Below, piece after piece: positions 35,055 through 44,092 of a DNA stretch of 64,000 nucleotides (position 1 is its first letter; the number at the start of each line of letters is the position of its first letter). The DNA lies in the NCBI GenBank assembly GCA_965140355.1, contig OZ223192.1:186001-250000 (forward strand), in the 5' to 3' direction. Origin of the DNA: Acetobacterium sp965140355 (lineage in GTDB: Bacteria > Bacillota > Clostridia > Eubacteriales > Eubacteriaceae). The notes beneath the pieces were generated by a model that was given only the letters and a program-made list of their open reading frames with translations, searched no databases and was not told the DNA's origin. A program made the translations under genes and the position numbers.

Positions 35055-35252
35055 ATGCAAAAAGTAGAATTTAAACCAGGAAAACTATATGTGACGACTG
35101 ACAATGGCGAAACGCTAGAATTTGATGGTGTCGCAAAGTTTGAAACTACTGTTGATTCATTCGCGGTCAAGAAAGATGATATAGGAAAAGAAACGGTTAT
35201 CCCATATTCGTATGTTTCAAAAACGGACAGACATCAACCAATTAATTATTAA
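35055..35252 (+). CDS. Small phage protein between terminase and portal
   Basis: A 65-residue beta-rich protein (VEFKPGKLYVTTDNGETLEF) starting at 35055 with GAAAGGAT upstream. It is closed by a terminator hairpin. No function recognised. Confidence 0.65.
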   Translation: MQKVEFKPGKLYVTTDNGETLEFDGVAKFETTVDSFAVKKDDIGKETVIPYSYVSKTDRHQPINY

Positions 35253-35257
35253 GCTAT

Positions 35258-35279
35258 CAACCTCAAAGGTTGTTTTTTT
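35258..35279 (+). terminator. Intrinsic terminator
   Basis: CAACCT/AGGTTG stem and seven T, immediately before the portal ribosome binding site. Confidence 0.75.
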
Positions 35280-35301
35280 ATTATAGGAAAGGAGGAATTG
35301 A

Positions 35302-36636
35302 ATGAGCTTATTTGATGAATATGGCCGCATTGGCCAAGACCGATGGCAAGGGTTTATTAGTGAGGAGTTTTTAAAAGAACTTCAGGGTAAAAAGGGCATC
35401 CGAGTTTATCGCGAAATGTCTGAGAATGATGCGGTCGTCGGGGCTATCCTTTTCACTATAAAAATGTTGATCCGGCAAGTTGACTGGATTATTCAACCGG
35501 GAGGCAATTCTAAGAAAGATAAGGAAGCGGCTGATTTTATAACCGAATGCATGGACGACATGATCGGAAATACCTGGACGGATACGATATCAGAGATACT
35601 TTCTTTTCTTGTTTATGGTTGGAGTGCCCATGAGCTGGTGTACAAGCGACGTTTGGGGCGGAGTAAAGACCCAAAAAAGAACAGCAAATATAATGATGGG
35701 CTGATTGGTTGGGAAAAGATCCCGATCCGATCCCAGGAAACTCTGTATCAGTGGGAATATGAAATAGGCACTGACAATGTTATCGGCATGACCCAGATGC
35801 CGCCTCCAGACTTTGGCATGATTACCATTCCAAAAGAACGGCTTATCATGTTTCGAACCGAATCCCGAAAAGATAACCCAGAAGGGCGTAGTATTCTTCG
35901 TAACGCCTATCGATCATGGCACTTTAAAAAAAGAATCGAAGAAATCGAAGGTGTTGGGATTGAACGAGATTTAGCCGGGTTGCCAATTATCAAGCTTCCA
36001 GAAAATTTTGACGAGATTAATATGGGGAAAGATTTGTACAATCAAGGGATGGCCACAGCTAAAAATATTGTAACAAATATTCGAAGGGACAGTCAGGAAG
36101 GCGTTGTACTGCCAAATGGATGGGAATTAGAATTGTTATCCACTGGCGGAAAACGAAATTTTGACACATCCCAAATTATCGACCGATATGATTCACGTAT
36201 AGCGATGACTGTATTGGCCGATTTTATTTTGCTTGGGCATCAAAATGTTGGTAGTTTTGCGCTCTCCAGTGACAAGACAGATTTATTTGGGGTGGCCCTG
36301 GGAACTTATATCGATATTATCTGTGAGGAATTCACAAACAATGCAATTCCAAAGCTTATTGATTTAAATAGCCCTAAATTCGATGGACTGACTGATTATC
36401 CCTACTTGGACCATAGCGACATTGAAACACCTGATCTGACAACACTGTCTACGTTTGTAAAAGATATGACTGGTATTGGATTGATTACGCCTGATCAGGC
36501 GCTTGAGGATTATATCCGAGATGCCGCGCATTTGCCGGAGGCGTCGCCAGAAACAGCTTATCAACAACCACAAGCAAAAGATATAAAGGAGCCTGAAAAT
36601 GAGCCGAATACGAATAAAAAAGACGAACCGGCGTAA
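35302..36636 (+). CDS. Phage portal protein
   Basis: A 444-residue portal of the DUF935/Mu gp29-related type: VYREMSENDAVVGAILFTIK, FLVYGWSAHELVYKR, NPEGRSILRNAYRSW and a C-terminal VGSFALSSDKTDLF segment. It forms the dodecameric ring for DNA entry at one capsid vertex. AAAGGAGG precedes the ATG. The next gene begins inside its 3' end. Confidence 0.92.
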   Translation: MSLFDEYGRIGQDRWQGFISEEFLKELQGKKGIRVYREMSENDAVVGAILFTIKMLIRQVDWIIQPGGNSKKDKEAADFITECMDDMIGNTWTDTISEILSFLVYGWSAHELVYKRRLGRSKDPKKNSKYNDGLIGWEKIPIRSQETLYQWEYEIGTDNVIGMTQMPPPDFGMITIPKERLIMFRTESRKDNPEGRSILRNAYRSWHFKKRIEEIEGVGIERDLAGLPIIKLPENFDEINMGKDLYNQGMATAKNIVTNIRRDSQEGVVLPNGWELELLSTGGKRNFDTSQIIDRYDSRIAMTVLADFILLGHQNVGSFALSSDKTDLFGVALGTYIDIICEEFTNNAIPKLIDLNSPKFDGLTDYPYLDHSDIETPDLTTLSTFVKDMTGIGLITPDQALEDYIRDAAHLPEASPETAYQQPQAKDIKEPENEPNTNKKDEPA

Positions 36637-37570
36637 AGTTCAGCGTGAAATGATTGCAAAAAGTAACCAGAGCGCCGAGGGGCTGAAAGCTTTGCTGCAA
36701 CTTGAAAATTATATTGATAAAGAATCACCGAAGCTAATTAAAGTTTTAGTCGGACGATTCAGGTCGATGCAAAATGTCATTACCTATGAAGATTTAAGAG
36801 ATGCGATTTTATCCGGTGAATTAACTGACGAAATGCTTGATGACTGGCAGCAGGAGTACAGTCAAATCATTACTGACGTTATTCTTCCTGTCTGGCGAAA
36901 ATCAGCCAAGCAGGCCGTGATTAACCAGGACGATCTTAAGGATTTTAAGTCAAGTAATTATGGCGATCGCGTTAAACAGTTTACTCAGAAGCGGACGGCT
37001 GATCTAGTGACATCTGTTACCAAACAACAAAAGGATGCTATAAAGGCATTGACTGAGCGAGTGACAACGGGGGAATTAACGGCTGATGAGTTGGCCAGAG
37101 CCATTCGTCCTACAATCGGGTTGAATGCGCCTCAGATGAAAGCTAATATCCGTTATTACGAGAATATGAAGGCCCGACTATCGGAAACGATGGAAAGTGA
37201 ATTAGCTGAAAAAAGAGCCAGAGAAGCAGCAATTAAGTATGCTGAAAGACAACATCGGTACCGAGCTAAAACAATTGCTGAAACTGAGATTGCCATTGCT
37301 TATAAAACTGGCGTTCAGGATACAATATACCAGGCAATGGATCAGGGAGTTGTTGATCTTGAGACGAAAACTTGGGTGACGGCCGGGAATGAGCTTGTTT
37401 GTGAAGAATGTGGGCCACTGGATGGCGTTACAATTAAAATCGAAGATAATTTCCGTATCGGCGGCACAATCTCTCATCACGAAGGATACAGCACGATTAC
37501 AGGTGGAAGATTGGCCGAGGTTGATGGGCATGCTCACCCTAATTGTAAGTGTGCATGCATTTATAATTGA
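36599..37570 (+). CDS. MuF-like head morphogenesis protein
   Basis: 323 residues; helical N-terminal part and a C-terminal MuF/SPP1 gp7-like domain with TWVTAGNELVCEECGPLDGV and the zinc-type ending HAHPNCKCACIYN. Such proteins bind the portal and enter the capsid. It overlaps the portal gene by 38 bases with AAAGGAG inside it. Two candidate effectors follow, as in many phages where MuF is linked to toxins. Confidence 0.9.
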   Translation: MSRIRIKKTNRRKVQREMIAKSNQSAEGLKALLQLENYIDKESPKLIKVLVGRFRSMQNVITYEDLRDAILSGELTDEMLDDWQQEYSQIITDVILPVWRKSAKQAVINQDDLKDFKSSNYGDRVKQFTQKRTADLVTSVTKQQKDAIKALTERVTTGELTADELARAIRPTIGLNAPQMKANIRYYENMKARLSETMESELAEKRAREAAIKYAERQHRYRAKTIAETEIAIAYKTGVQDTIYQAMDQGVVDLETKTWVTAGNELVCEECGPLDGVTIKIEDNFRIGGTISHHEGYSTITGGRLAEVDGHAHPNCKCACIYN

Positions 37571-37587
37571 CGGAATTGGAGGGCAGC

Positions 37588-37977
37588 ATGAGTAAAGCGA
37601 TTATGTTTATTGAATTAATCCAAAAATTCAATTCCAAGCACGACAAGAATGGCCGTTTTGCAAGCAAAAGTGGAGGATTCACTTCTCGAAAATCTCTTGA
37701 CTATCATTATGAAAAACACAAGGATGAATATCCCAATATCAGTAAAAAAGAATATGCTGAAATTGCGAAAAATCTCTTGAATTCTGATGATGAAAGCGGT
37801 AAAATACAATCTTACCTCCGAATACGCGGGTATATCGTGAAGTACGATAATAGTACAAACGATTTTCTTGTAGGCACTCCAGATGGTAAGGTTGTGTCGA
37901 TGTTTAGACCAAGACAAGGAAAGAGGTATTACGAAAATGATAAAAGAAAATTCGAAATGGAAACAAATAGTGATTAA
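37588..37977 (+). CDS. Candidate BECR-type nuclease toxin with virion tag
   Basis: 129 residues. The N-terminus MSKAIMFIELIQKFN, then HDKNGRFAS, shares the KFNxxHDxxGxF tag with the ART protein at 38197. The C-terminal domain (about 38-120) has H-x3-H, NISKKEYAEIAKNLL, YIVKYDNSTNDFLVGTPDGK and MFRP, a pattern like phage barnase/EndoU/colicin-E5-like (BECR) RNase domains. The start is at 37588 with GGAGG. A CPCC-type gene overlaps its end and may be the immunity gene. The toxin activity is inference from fold-like pattern and context. Confidence 0.65.
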   Translation: MSKAIMFIELIQKFNSKHDKNGRFASKSGGFTSRKSLDYHYEKHKDEYPNISKKEYAEIAKNLLNSDDESGKIQSYLRIRGYIVKYDNSTNDFLVGTPDGKVVSMFRPRQGKRYYENDKRKFEMETNSD

Positions 37978-38131
37978 ATGCCCTGTTTGCGGAAGCAAGG
38001 TCAAAGAGTGGGATGTTTGCCAGGTTTGTAATTGGCAAAACACCGGGGAAATTAATCTTGATGGTGGACCTAATGAAATGACGCTCGAAGAAGCGAAGAA
38101 AGCATATGCCAACGGCAAAAAAGTTAAATAA
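37937..38131 (+). CDS. CPCC-type zinc-ribbon protein, candidate immunity protein
   Basis: A 64-residue protein: CPVCG and CQVCNWQ pairs followed by DGGPNEMTLEEAKKAY, which matches the Cys-rich CPCC family often found beside polymorphic toxins. It overlaps the preceding toxin candidate by 41 bases, giving obligate co-expression. Immunity to that toxin is an inference. A terminator follows. Confidence 0.7.
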   Translation: MIKENSKWKQIVIKCPVCGSKVKEWDVCQVCNWQNTGEINLDGGPNEMTLEEAKKAYANGKKVK

Positions 38132-38150
38132 AAAAAGTATGAACAGATAG

Positions 38151-38171
38151 CCACCTAATAGGTGGTTTTTT
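38151..38171 (+). terminator. Intrinsic terminator
   Basis: CCACCT/AGGTGG stem and six T, just before the ART gene. Confidence 0.8.
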
Positions 38172-38196
38172 AATGCAAAAAATTAAGGAGGTGCCA

Positions 38197-39087
38197 ATGC
38201 AACAAGCGGTTAAATTTTCAGATATGGTGTGCAAATTCAATCCACACCATGACAATAAAGGACTTTTTAGCTCGGCCAGCTCATCTACATTTATGACTAC
38301 TCAAACCAAAAATCCAGCAAAACAACATCTTGCCGATAAGGCTATTGCAAGGGCTAAAGAAAAAAACAAAGCGGATGCGAAACCAGCAAAAACAACATCG
38401 AAAGTTAAAGAAAAAGCTTCTTCAGGAAACAAAGCGAAGATTCAAACCGAAAGTAAGGCAAAGGTTTCTTCAAACCAAAAGAGTAAAACCAGTTTAGAAA
38501 CAAAGGAACGTTTTGAAATTAAAGGTTCCAGAACTGAAAAAACTCTTGATAAAGCACATAAATTTGGCATCAGCGATAGCGACGATTGGCAGAAATCATT
38601 GTCGACAAAAGAGAAAAATGCTGTTGCTGAATATAAATCGGATTCCTCAAAAATAAATAGCTACCTTAGGGGAACGTCAAATGAAAAACCAAAAGCAGCT
38701 CTTAAAAAAAGTATCGAAAATATTGATGCTGCAATGAAGAAAGCATCGTTAAAACAAGATGCAGTATTGCATCGGGTTGTCACGAATGAGTTTTTAGAAC
38801 AACTGGGTGGTACAAAAAACATAAAAAGTCTAATTGGAAAGAAATTCTTTGATAAAGCATATACGAGCACCAGCTTAATACCGAACAATTACAGCGGGTC
38901 TGTAAACATAAAGATAAACGCCAAGAAGGGCACTAAGGGCGCTTATGTTGAAGACATTTTAAGAGATGGAACTCTACAGTGGGGTGGCAAAGAAGCTGAA
39001 GTCCTTTTGGATAGAAATACGAAATTTGAGATTGTAGCCGCAAAAAAATCATTAGGAAAGACATATCTAGAGGTGAATATTCTATGA
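38197..39087 (+). CDS. Phage ADP-ribosyltransferase with virion tag
   Basis: 296 residues. The tag (residues 5-26) is VKFSDMVCKFN then HHDNKGLFSS, like the previous toxin. A Lys/Ser/Ala-rich flexible linker (about 30-110) follows, then an ADP-ribosylating exoenzyme domain with the R-S-E triad: Arg in VLHRVV (193), TSTS at 223-226, and GKEAEV with Glu 266 and 268 (ExE, arginine-specific type). It would modify host proteins, comparable in principle to T4 Alt. The start at 38197 has AAGGAGGTG. Confidence 0.85.
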   Translation: MQQAVKFSDMVCKFNPHHDNKGLFSSASSSTFMTTQTKNPAKQHLADKAIARAKEKNKADAKPAKTTSKVKEKASSGNKAKIQTESKAKVSSNQKSKTSLETKERFEIKGSRTEKTLDKAHKFGISDSDDWQKSLSTKEKNAVAEYKSDSSKINSYLRGTSNEKPKAALKKSIENIDAAMKKASLKQDAVLHRVVTNEFLEQLGGTKNIKSLIGKKFFDKAYTSTSLIPNNYSGSVNIKINAKKGTKGAYVEDILRDGTLQWGGKEAEVLLDRNTKFEIVAAKKSLGKTYLEVNIL

Positions 39088-39563
39088 ATGACAGAGAACG
39101 AGCATTTACGTGGGAACCGGGTGACGTTGAAATAATTGAACAAGATGAAGATACTCAAATTATCAAAGGAAATTTCGATATAACCGATACTGATGAGGAT
39201 AAACGCCTTGCTTTTGGATGGGCAAGTATCGCGATAAATGCTGGCGGTGTTGTTATAGAAGATAAGCAGCATGATATTATCGAACCGGAAGTACTCGAGG
39301 AAGCAGCATACAATTTTGTTGAACTCTACCGGGAGGGTGGCGAAATGCATGAGCGTGGTAATTGCGCGATCTTAATTGAGAGCATGGTATTTACGGATGA
39401 AAAGATTAATGCAATGGGTATTCCACAAGGTATTCTCCCAGAATGCGGCTGGTGGATTGGTTTTAAAGTTATCGACGACGATGTCTGGGAAAAAGTTAAA
39501 AGCAAAGAATACAGTATGTTTTCAATTGAGGGCCGGGCCATTAGAAAGGAGGTTGACATGTAA
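39084..39563 (+). CDS. xkdF: XkdF-like prohead serine protease
   Basis: A 159-residue protein of the XkdF/peptidase S78-like group: FGWASIAINAGG, DKQHDIIEPEVLEEAAYNF, GGEMHERG with the catalytic-type His, and KEYSMFSIEGRA with the Ser. It should process the prohead. It overlaps the ART gene by four bases, so the toxin is locked into the head operon. Confidence 0.88.
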   Translation: MNDRERAFTWEPGDVEIIEQDEDTQIIKGNFDITDTDEDKRLAFGWASIAINAGGVVIEDKQHDIIEPEVLEEAAYNFVELYREGGEMHERGNCAILIESMVFTDEKINAMGIPQGILPECGWWIGFKVIDDDVWEKVKSKEYSMFSIEGRAIRKEVDM

Positions 39564-39577
39564 AATACGCTACTGCG

Positions 39578-39602
39578 AAAGACGAATTTCGTCTTTTTTT
39601 AT
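39578..39602 (+). terminator. Intrinsic terminator
   Basis: AAAGACGAA/TTCGTCTTT stem merging into a T-tract, between protease and scaffold. Confidence 0.7.
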
Positions 39603-39630
39603 TATACAAATACCATGAAAGGAGGCCGAA

Positions 39631-40809
39631 ATGGCAACTAAGTTGGAAAAGTTAGAAGTTACTAAGATTGATTTTGTAAATAGCGGAGCAAATCAGGAAG
39701 CTGATGTGTTGATCTTCAAGAGTGGCGAACCACCAAAAGAAGAACAAGAAAATGAGACTGAACTAAGTCTAATTGATAAAGCCTTTATGAATCTCGCTGG
39801 CGTGATTAAAAAAGCGCTGGGAAAAAATTGTTCCTCAGACGATCCGAAAGAAGTTAGCTCAAAGAAAAAGTTGAAAGAGCCTAATAACCAGGAAGACGAT
39901 GAGGAAATAGAAGATCCGGAGGGCATCGAAAAAGCGACAATGTTTAAAGAGAAAGCGACCGAAGTTTCAATGCATCAGATTTTTGATGCGATCCGAACAT
40001 ATAACTATAGCATGTCTGAATCGATGATTACTATTTTAGGTGATGAAGATATTGAAGATAAGAAAGCGACTCTGTTGGAAAATCTGAATGATTATTTTGA
40101 AATCACATCGAAAGCAATTGAGTTTTGGGCAAACGGCAAACAATATACCGACATTGCAAAAAATATTGAAGAAATCGACCCGGCATTACATGATGTGTTT
40201 AAATCAGCCAGAGATTGGCTGGATGAACAAATAGAAAAATCAAATCAAATGAATAATGAAATGGAGGAAAGAAGTATGGATTTAGAAAAAATGAGTCAAG
40301 AGGACCGAACAACGTATGAGGCGCTGATTGCTAAGTACGATAAAACGGAAACTGATGAAGCTAAAAAAAAGAATGTCCAGAAGAATGCTGATGAAGGGTC
40401 CGAGGATATTTTCAAAGGTGTACCAGAACAATTCCTGAAAGAATTTGAACAACTCAAAAAAAGAGATGAAGAGCGTTCAGACAAAGAATTGATGGAAGTG
40501 GCTAAAGGCTATGAAATGATTGGTAAAAAAGCTGACGAACTATTCCCTGTATTGAAAAGTCTGAGATCCACAGATGAAGTAGCTTACAGAAGTATGATTG
40601 ATGTGTTGGATTCCAGCAAAACAGCCGTTGAGAAATCAGGTTTCTTCGATGAAATCGGAAAATCAGGGCATGGGACGCCAGATCAGATGACAGCAATTCA
40701 GAAGAAGGCCGGTGATTTAATGGCCAGTAATCAAAACCTAACAATTCACGAAGCGATTGATGAAGTGTTTAAGTCAGACCCTGAATTAAGAGCTGAATTC
40801 GATAAATAA
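39631..40809 (+). CDS. Capsid scaffold-like protein
   Basis: A 392-residue acidic, helical protein between protease and capsid. The N-terminus VTKIDFVNSGANQEADVLIF matches the conserved VDxVxxGAN segment of prohead core proteins fused or adjacent to XkdF proteases. The long Lys/Glu coiled-coil region fits a scaffold that shapes the prohead and is then removed. An AAAGGAGG site precedes it. Confidence 0.78.
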   Translation: MATKLEKLEVTKIDFVNSGANQEADVLIFKSGEPPKEEQENETELSLIDKAFMNLAGVIKKALGKNCSSDDPKEVSSKKKLKEPNNQEDDEEIEDPEGIEKATMFKEKATEVSMHQIFDAIRTYNYSMSESMITILGDEDIEDKKATLLENLNDYFEITSKAIEFWANGKQYTDIAKNIEEIDPALHDVFKSARDWLDEQIEKSNQMNNEMEERSMDLEKMSQEDRTTYEALIAKYDKTETDEAKKKNVQKNADEGSEDIFKGVPEQFLKEFEQLKKRDEERSDKELMEVAKGYEMIGKKADELFPVLKSLRSTDEVAYRSMIDVLDSSKTAVEKSGFFDEIGKSGHGTPDQMTAIQKKAGDLMASNQNLTIHEAIDEVFKSDPELRAEFDK

Positions 40810-40824
40810 AGAGGAGGTACAAAA

Positions 40825-41214
40825 ATGTATTTTGGAACACAGATTAATGAAAGTCCAGTAATTGCTGAAGTTGCAGCTTCGGCACTGACAAAACCCGGGA
40901 CCCTGGCTGCTGAATATGATTCGAATGGAAAAGTAAAGGTGGCGGCAGGAACCGCGGTGCCAATCGGTATTTTCATTATCACAAATGGTGACGCTGTTGC
41001 TGCTGGCGATGAGGTTGATATCCAGGTAAAAGATATGGGGCTGTGGACGGCTGGGGCTGCTGTGGCAAAAGGAGCAGAATTAATGGCCAATGCTTCGGGT
41101 AAGGCGGTTACAGCTACTACCGGTAAATATGTATTGGCGGTAGCTCTGGAAAATGCTGATGCGGATGGTGATGTTATTAAAATCCAAATCGTTAAAGCTG
41201 GTTATAAAGCATAA
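40825..41214 (+). CDS. DUF2190-like capsid decoration protein
   Basis: A 129-residue protein, Gly/Ala/Val-rich and all-beta, with repeated AVAAGDEVDIQVKD and AAVAKGAELMANASGKAV segments, typical of DUF2190 capsid cement proteins. It immediately precedes the major capsid gene. GGAGG upstream. Confidence 0.8.
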   Translation: MYFGTQINESPVIAEVAASALTKPGTLAAEYDSNGKVKVAAGTAVPIGIFIITNGDAVAAGDEVDIQVKDMGLWTAGAAVAKGAELMANASGKAVTATTGKYVLAVALENADADGDVIKIQIVKAGYKA

Positions 41215-41228
41215 GGAGGAAATGATAA

Positions 41229-42212
41229 ATGCCAAATTTTAAATCAAACATCTATTTAACAAACATGACCATGGCTTACTTCCAAAAACAGGAAGATTAT
41301 GTTGCCAAGGCGGTTTTCCCAATCTGCCCGGTTGATCTGCAAAGTTCAAGCTATTACAAGTTTAGCAAAGGCGATCTAGCCAGAGATAATGTAAAGCCAA
41401 AACCACAATTTGGAAAAGTACCACCCGCACAAATGGGACTAACAGACGAAACCTACAACTGTAAAGTTGACCAGGTTATTGTCGGCATTGATCAAATCAA
41501 TGCGCTAAATTTTCAGCGGTCAAAAGCTCCTGGATCAGCTGATCCGCGGCGAGCAAAGATTAGATTTATTGCTGAACAAATGAACAATCACCTTGATTTG
41601 TTGTTTGCTCAAGACTTCTTTAAAACAGGCGTGTGGAGTGATGAAATGACAGGAAAAGCGACGGTATCAGCACCATCAACGGAGTTTTTAAAGTTTTCTG
41701 ACTCCAACTTCGATCCCGTTAATTTCTTTAATCAACAAAGAACTAAAGTAAAACAAAATGGCCGTCGCAAACCAAATAAGCTTGCTCTTGGAGCTGAAGC
41801 TTATAATGCTCTAACTGTGCATCCTGACATTATCGAGCGGGTCAAGTACACTGGTTCTACACCGAACCCGGCGATTGTTACAACGTCAGCACTTGCGGCA
41901 ATCCTAGGACTGCAAGAAGTTGTTGTTTTGGAATCAACATATAATGCTGGAAAATTTGGAGAAGATGACATGCAGTTTATTTGCGATCCGACATCGGCTC
42001 TGTTATGTTATGCGACAAACTCACCGGCAATTGATGAACCATCTGCAGGATACATATTTACTTGGGACATGCTTGGTAACGGTAATTACATGAACGTTGA
42101 TCAGTACGAAGGCGAGAAAGGTACCCATTCGGAGTTTGTTGAAGGATTAATGTCAACTGACATGAAGAAAACTGGGGATGATCTAGCAGTGTTTTTAAAG
42201 GATTGCGTGTAA
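41229..42212 (+). CDS. Major capsid protein
   Basis: A 327-residue HK97-fold capsid protein of the E-like type: AYFQKQEDYVAKAVFPICPV, TDETYNCKVDQVIVGIDQ, NNHLDLLFAQDFF and RRKPNKLALGAEAYNAL. It builds the icosahedral shell. It follows the decoration gene with AAGGAGG. Confidence 0.92.
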   Translation: MPNFKSNIYLTNMTMAYFQKQEDYVAKAVFPICPVDLQSSSYYKFSKGDLARDNVKPKPQFGKVPPAQMGLTDETYNCKVDQVIVGIDQINALNFQRSKAPGSADPRRAKIRFIAEQMNNHLDLLFAQDFFKTGVWSDEMTGKATVSAPSTEFLKFSDSNFDPVNFFNQQRTKVKQNGRRKPNKLALGAEAYNALTVHPDIIERVKYTGSTPNPAIVTTSALAAILGLQEVVVLESTYNAGKFGEDDMQFICDPTSALLCYATNSPAIDEPSAGYIFTWDMLGNGNYMNVDQYEGEKGTHSEFVEGLMSTDMKKTGDDLAVFLKDCV

Positions 42213-42242
42213 GATCTTTGAAATAAGGAAGAAGGAGGAGCT

Positions 42243-42833
42243 ATGGCAGGATATATTGCGGGAAGGCCCTGCATATTTAGAGGCGAAAAGTACTTTATTG
42301 GCGATTTGATTCCATTTGAAGCAGTAGACCCTCGCAGAGAAAAAGCGCTGATTGATTCTGGACACATTCATAAAAACCCAGACAATTTCATTTCCGAAGA
42401 AACGATGAAATTAATTGAAGTATCAGCCGCTGAATTAAAGGTACCAATCACCATCGGAAAATCAGACGACGGATTAAAAACTGCTGTTTTTTTAACGCCC
42501 GAAGAGATTGGTATTGTATTTCATGTCTGGATTGAAAAAGTGGACGTGGCAAAAATTATTGTGTCGGAAGTGACAAACCCATACGTTTTAGAAACAATTA
42601 AAATAAAAGAAACCAGAAAGGGTGTACTGGATGCAATTGATAAAAAGACTGCCGAACTTCCTGCGATTGATAATTGCGGAGATTCAGAACGTAATGCTGG
42701 CGTATCAGAAAGCGATACTGAGTCAGCAGAGGTCACAGAAGCAGTTAATCCAGATGCAGGAAAAGAGCCAGTTGATAAAGATTCGACTGAAACAGAACAA
42801 ATTTCAGAAGGCGAGGAAGTAGGTGAAGCCTGA
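42243..42833 (+). CDS. Head-tail region protein, YqbF-like
   Basis: A 196-residue protein with an N-terminal small beta domain (YIAGRPCIFRGEKYFIGDL, then PFEAVDPRREKALIDSGHI) like YqbF of the skin element, and an acidic Ser/Glu-rich C-terminus from about 140. The exact role in head completion is unknown. Its stop overlaps the next ATG. Confidence 0.65.
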   Translation: MAGYIAGRPCIFRGEKYFIGDLIPFEAVDPRREKALIDSGHIHKNPDNFISEETMKLIEVSAAELKVPITIGKSDDGLKTAVFLTPEEIGIVFHVWIEKVDVAKIIVSEVTNPYVLETIKIKETRKGVLDAIDKKTAELPAIDNCGDSERNAGVSESDTESAEVTEAVNPDAGKEPVDKDSTETEQISEGEEVGEA

Positions 42834-43258
42834 TGGCTGAGATAACTTATACCTATGATCCGTCAAAACTAAATGATCAAGGATTGGACCTCATGCGGTT
42901 TGAAATTGGTGATACCTTTGTGGATGGCGGGAAAAAGACCTGTGCGCTGTGCGATCAGGAATATGAGGCGATCATAGCCAAAAATCCTGATTCATGGAAC
43001 AATGCAAAATACGCTTGTGTGTGCGCTATCGTTAATAAGTTGGCTTATCAAAGCGATTATTCGGCTGGGGGCATGAGCTTAAGTCTTTCACAACGATTTA
43101 AGCAGTGGCAGGAGCTCAAGCGAGAAATGGCTAAGCAGCTTTCTTCCAGTGTGCCGGTTGTCGACTTTGGCAACATTGACGGAAGCGTGGAGAATCTACA
43201 TTATTTTAAATTAGGTATGCATGATAATGCGACCGGAACAGATGGTGGAAGATCATGA
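42833..43258 (+). CDS. Head-tail connector protein
   Basis: A 141-residue helical protein. DLMRFEIGDTFVDGGKKTCA and AKYACVCAIVNKLAYQSDYS, SLSQRFKQWQELKRE fit the phage connector/adaptor gp6-like group (YqbG position). It sits between capsid and head-closure genes. Confidence 0.75.
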   Translation: MAEITYTYDPSKLNDQGLDLMRFEIGDTFVDGGKKTCALCDQEYEAIIAKNPDSWNNAKYACVCAIVNKLAYQSDYSAGGMSLSLSQRFKQWQELKREMAKQLSSSVPVVDFGNIDGSVENLHYFKLGMHDNATGTDGGRS

Positions 43259-43632
43259 ATGCGCCGTTTTTTCTGGTACCGGGGCAGCAGGAGTTGCCTT
43301 TTAAAGTAAAGCGAAAAGATAGCACAACCACCAATGGTCGCGTTTCATATAATGATATCGAGATTGGACTGGTTGAGGGCACCATCAGTGACGCCACTCA
43401 GCGGCAAAAGTATGAGTGGAATCAGATGAATCATCCAATTACTCATACGATTGTTGTTAATGGCACTTGTGATGTAAAAGCCGAGGATATCCTTGAAGAT
43501 GAACAATATCTGAATTACCATGTTCAGGGAGTGTCTGATCCTTCGAATTTAGGGTTTTTTACAATTATTTATTGTAAAAGTATGAGGTGGGATAATGCCA
43601 AAGACAGTCAAGATCCAGATAACCAAGGATGA
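43255..43632 (+). CDS. xkdH: Head closure protein, XkdH-like
   Basis: A 125-residue beta-rich protein at the XkdH position. VKRKDSTTTNGRVSYNDIEI and a short C-terminal FFTIIYCKSMRW fit head-closure knobs. It overlaps both neighbours, as usual in this module. Confidence 0.7.
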   Translation: MNAPFFLVPGQQELPFKVKRKDSTTTNGRVSYNDIEIGLVEGTISDATQRQKYEWNQMNHPITHTIVVNGTCDVKAEDILEDEQYLNYHVQGVSDPSNLGFFTIIYCKSMRWDNAKDSQDPDNQG

Positions 43633-44092
43633 ACTGGAAAAAAACATTAGGACAATGACAAAAAGCATTGAGCAAGACATAAAAAAAGAATTCATCAGAA
43701 GGGCACAAAATCAAGCCCCGATTGAGGTGCGGAATGCGACAAATTATGTTCTGTCAGGAAAGCGCTCGGGGCGCCGTTACGGCAAGCACATTGCCTCGAA
43801 ACCTGGGGAAGCTCCGGCGCACAAAAGCGGGGACTTGAGAAGATCTCATCTGCCATTTCAAACAACGACCGAAATCGCCGATGGCATCAGGGTGATTTCT
43901 GGCGTTAAAACAGATGTGAGATACGCAAAAACTTTAGATAAGGGCTATGATGACGACGTTCGCGCCAGACGGGGGAAAGATAAGAAGTATAAAACATATC
44001 GCTTAACAATTAAACCCCGTCCATATGTGGAAAAATCAAAGAAAAAAGCAGTTGAAAAAATAAAGGAATTGTATAGGGGGCCTTATCGATGA
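43595..44092 (+). CDS. xkdI: Tail completion protein, HK97 gp10/XkdI-like
   Basis: A 165-residue basic protein with a central RRSHLPFQTTTEIADGIRVI and the gp10-like ending RPYVEKSKKKAVEKIKELY. It acts in the neck between head and tail. It overlaps the next gene by four bases. Confidence 0.78.
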   Translation: MPKTVKIQITKDELEKNIRTMTKSIEQDIKKEFIRRAQNQAPIEVRNATNYVLSGKRSGRRYGKHIASKPGEAPAHKSGDLRRSHLPFQTTTEIADGIRVISGVKTDVRYAKTLDKGYDDDVRARRGKDKKYKTYRLTIKPRPYVEKSKKKAVEKIKELYRGPYR

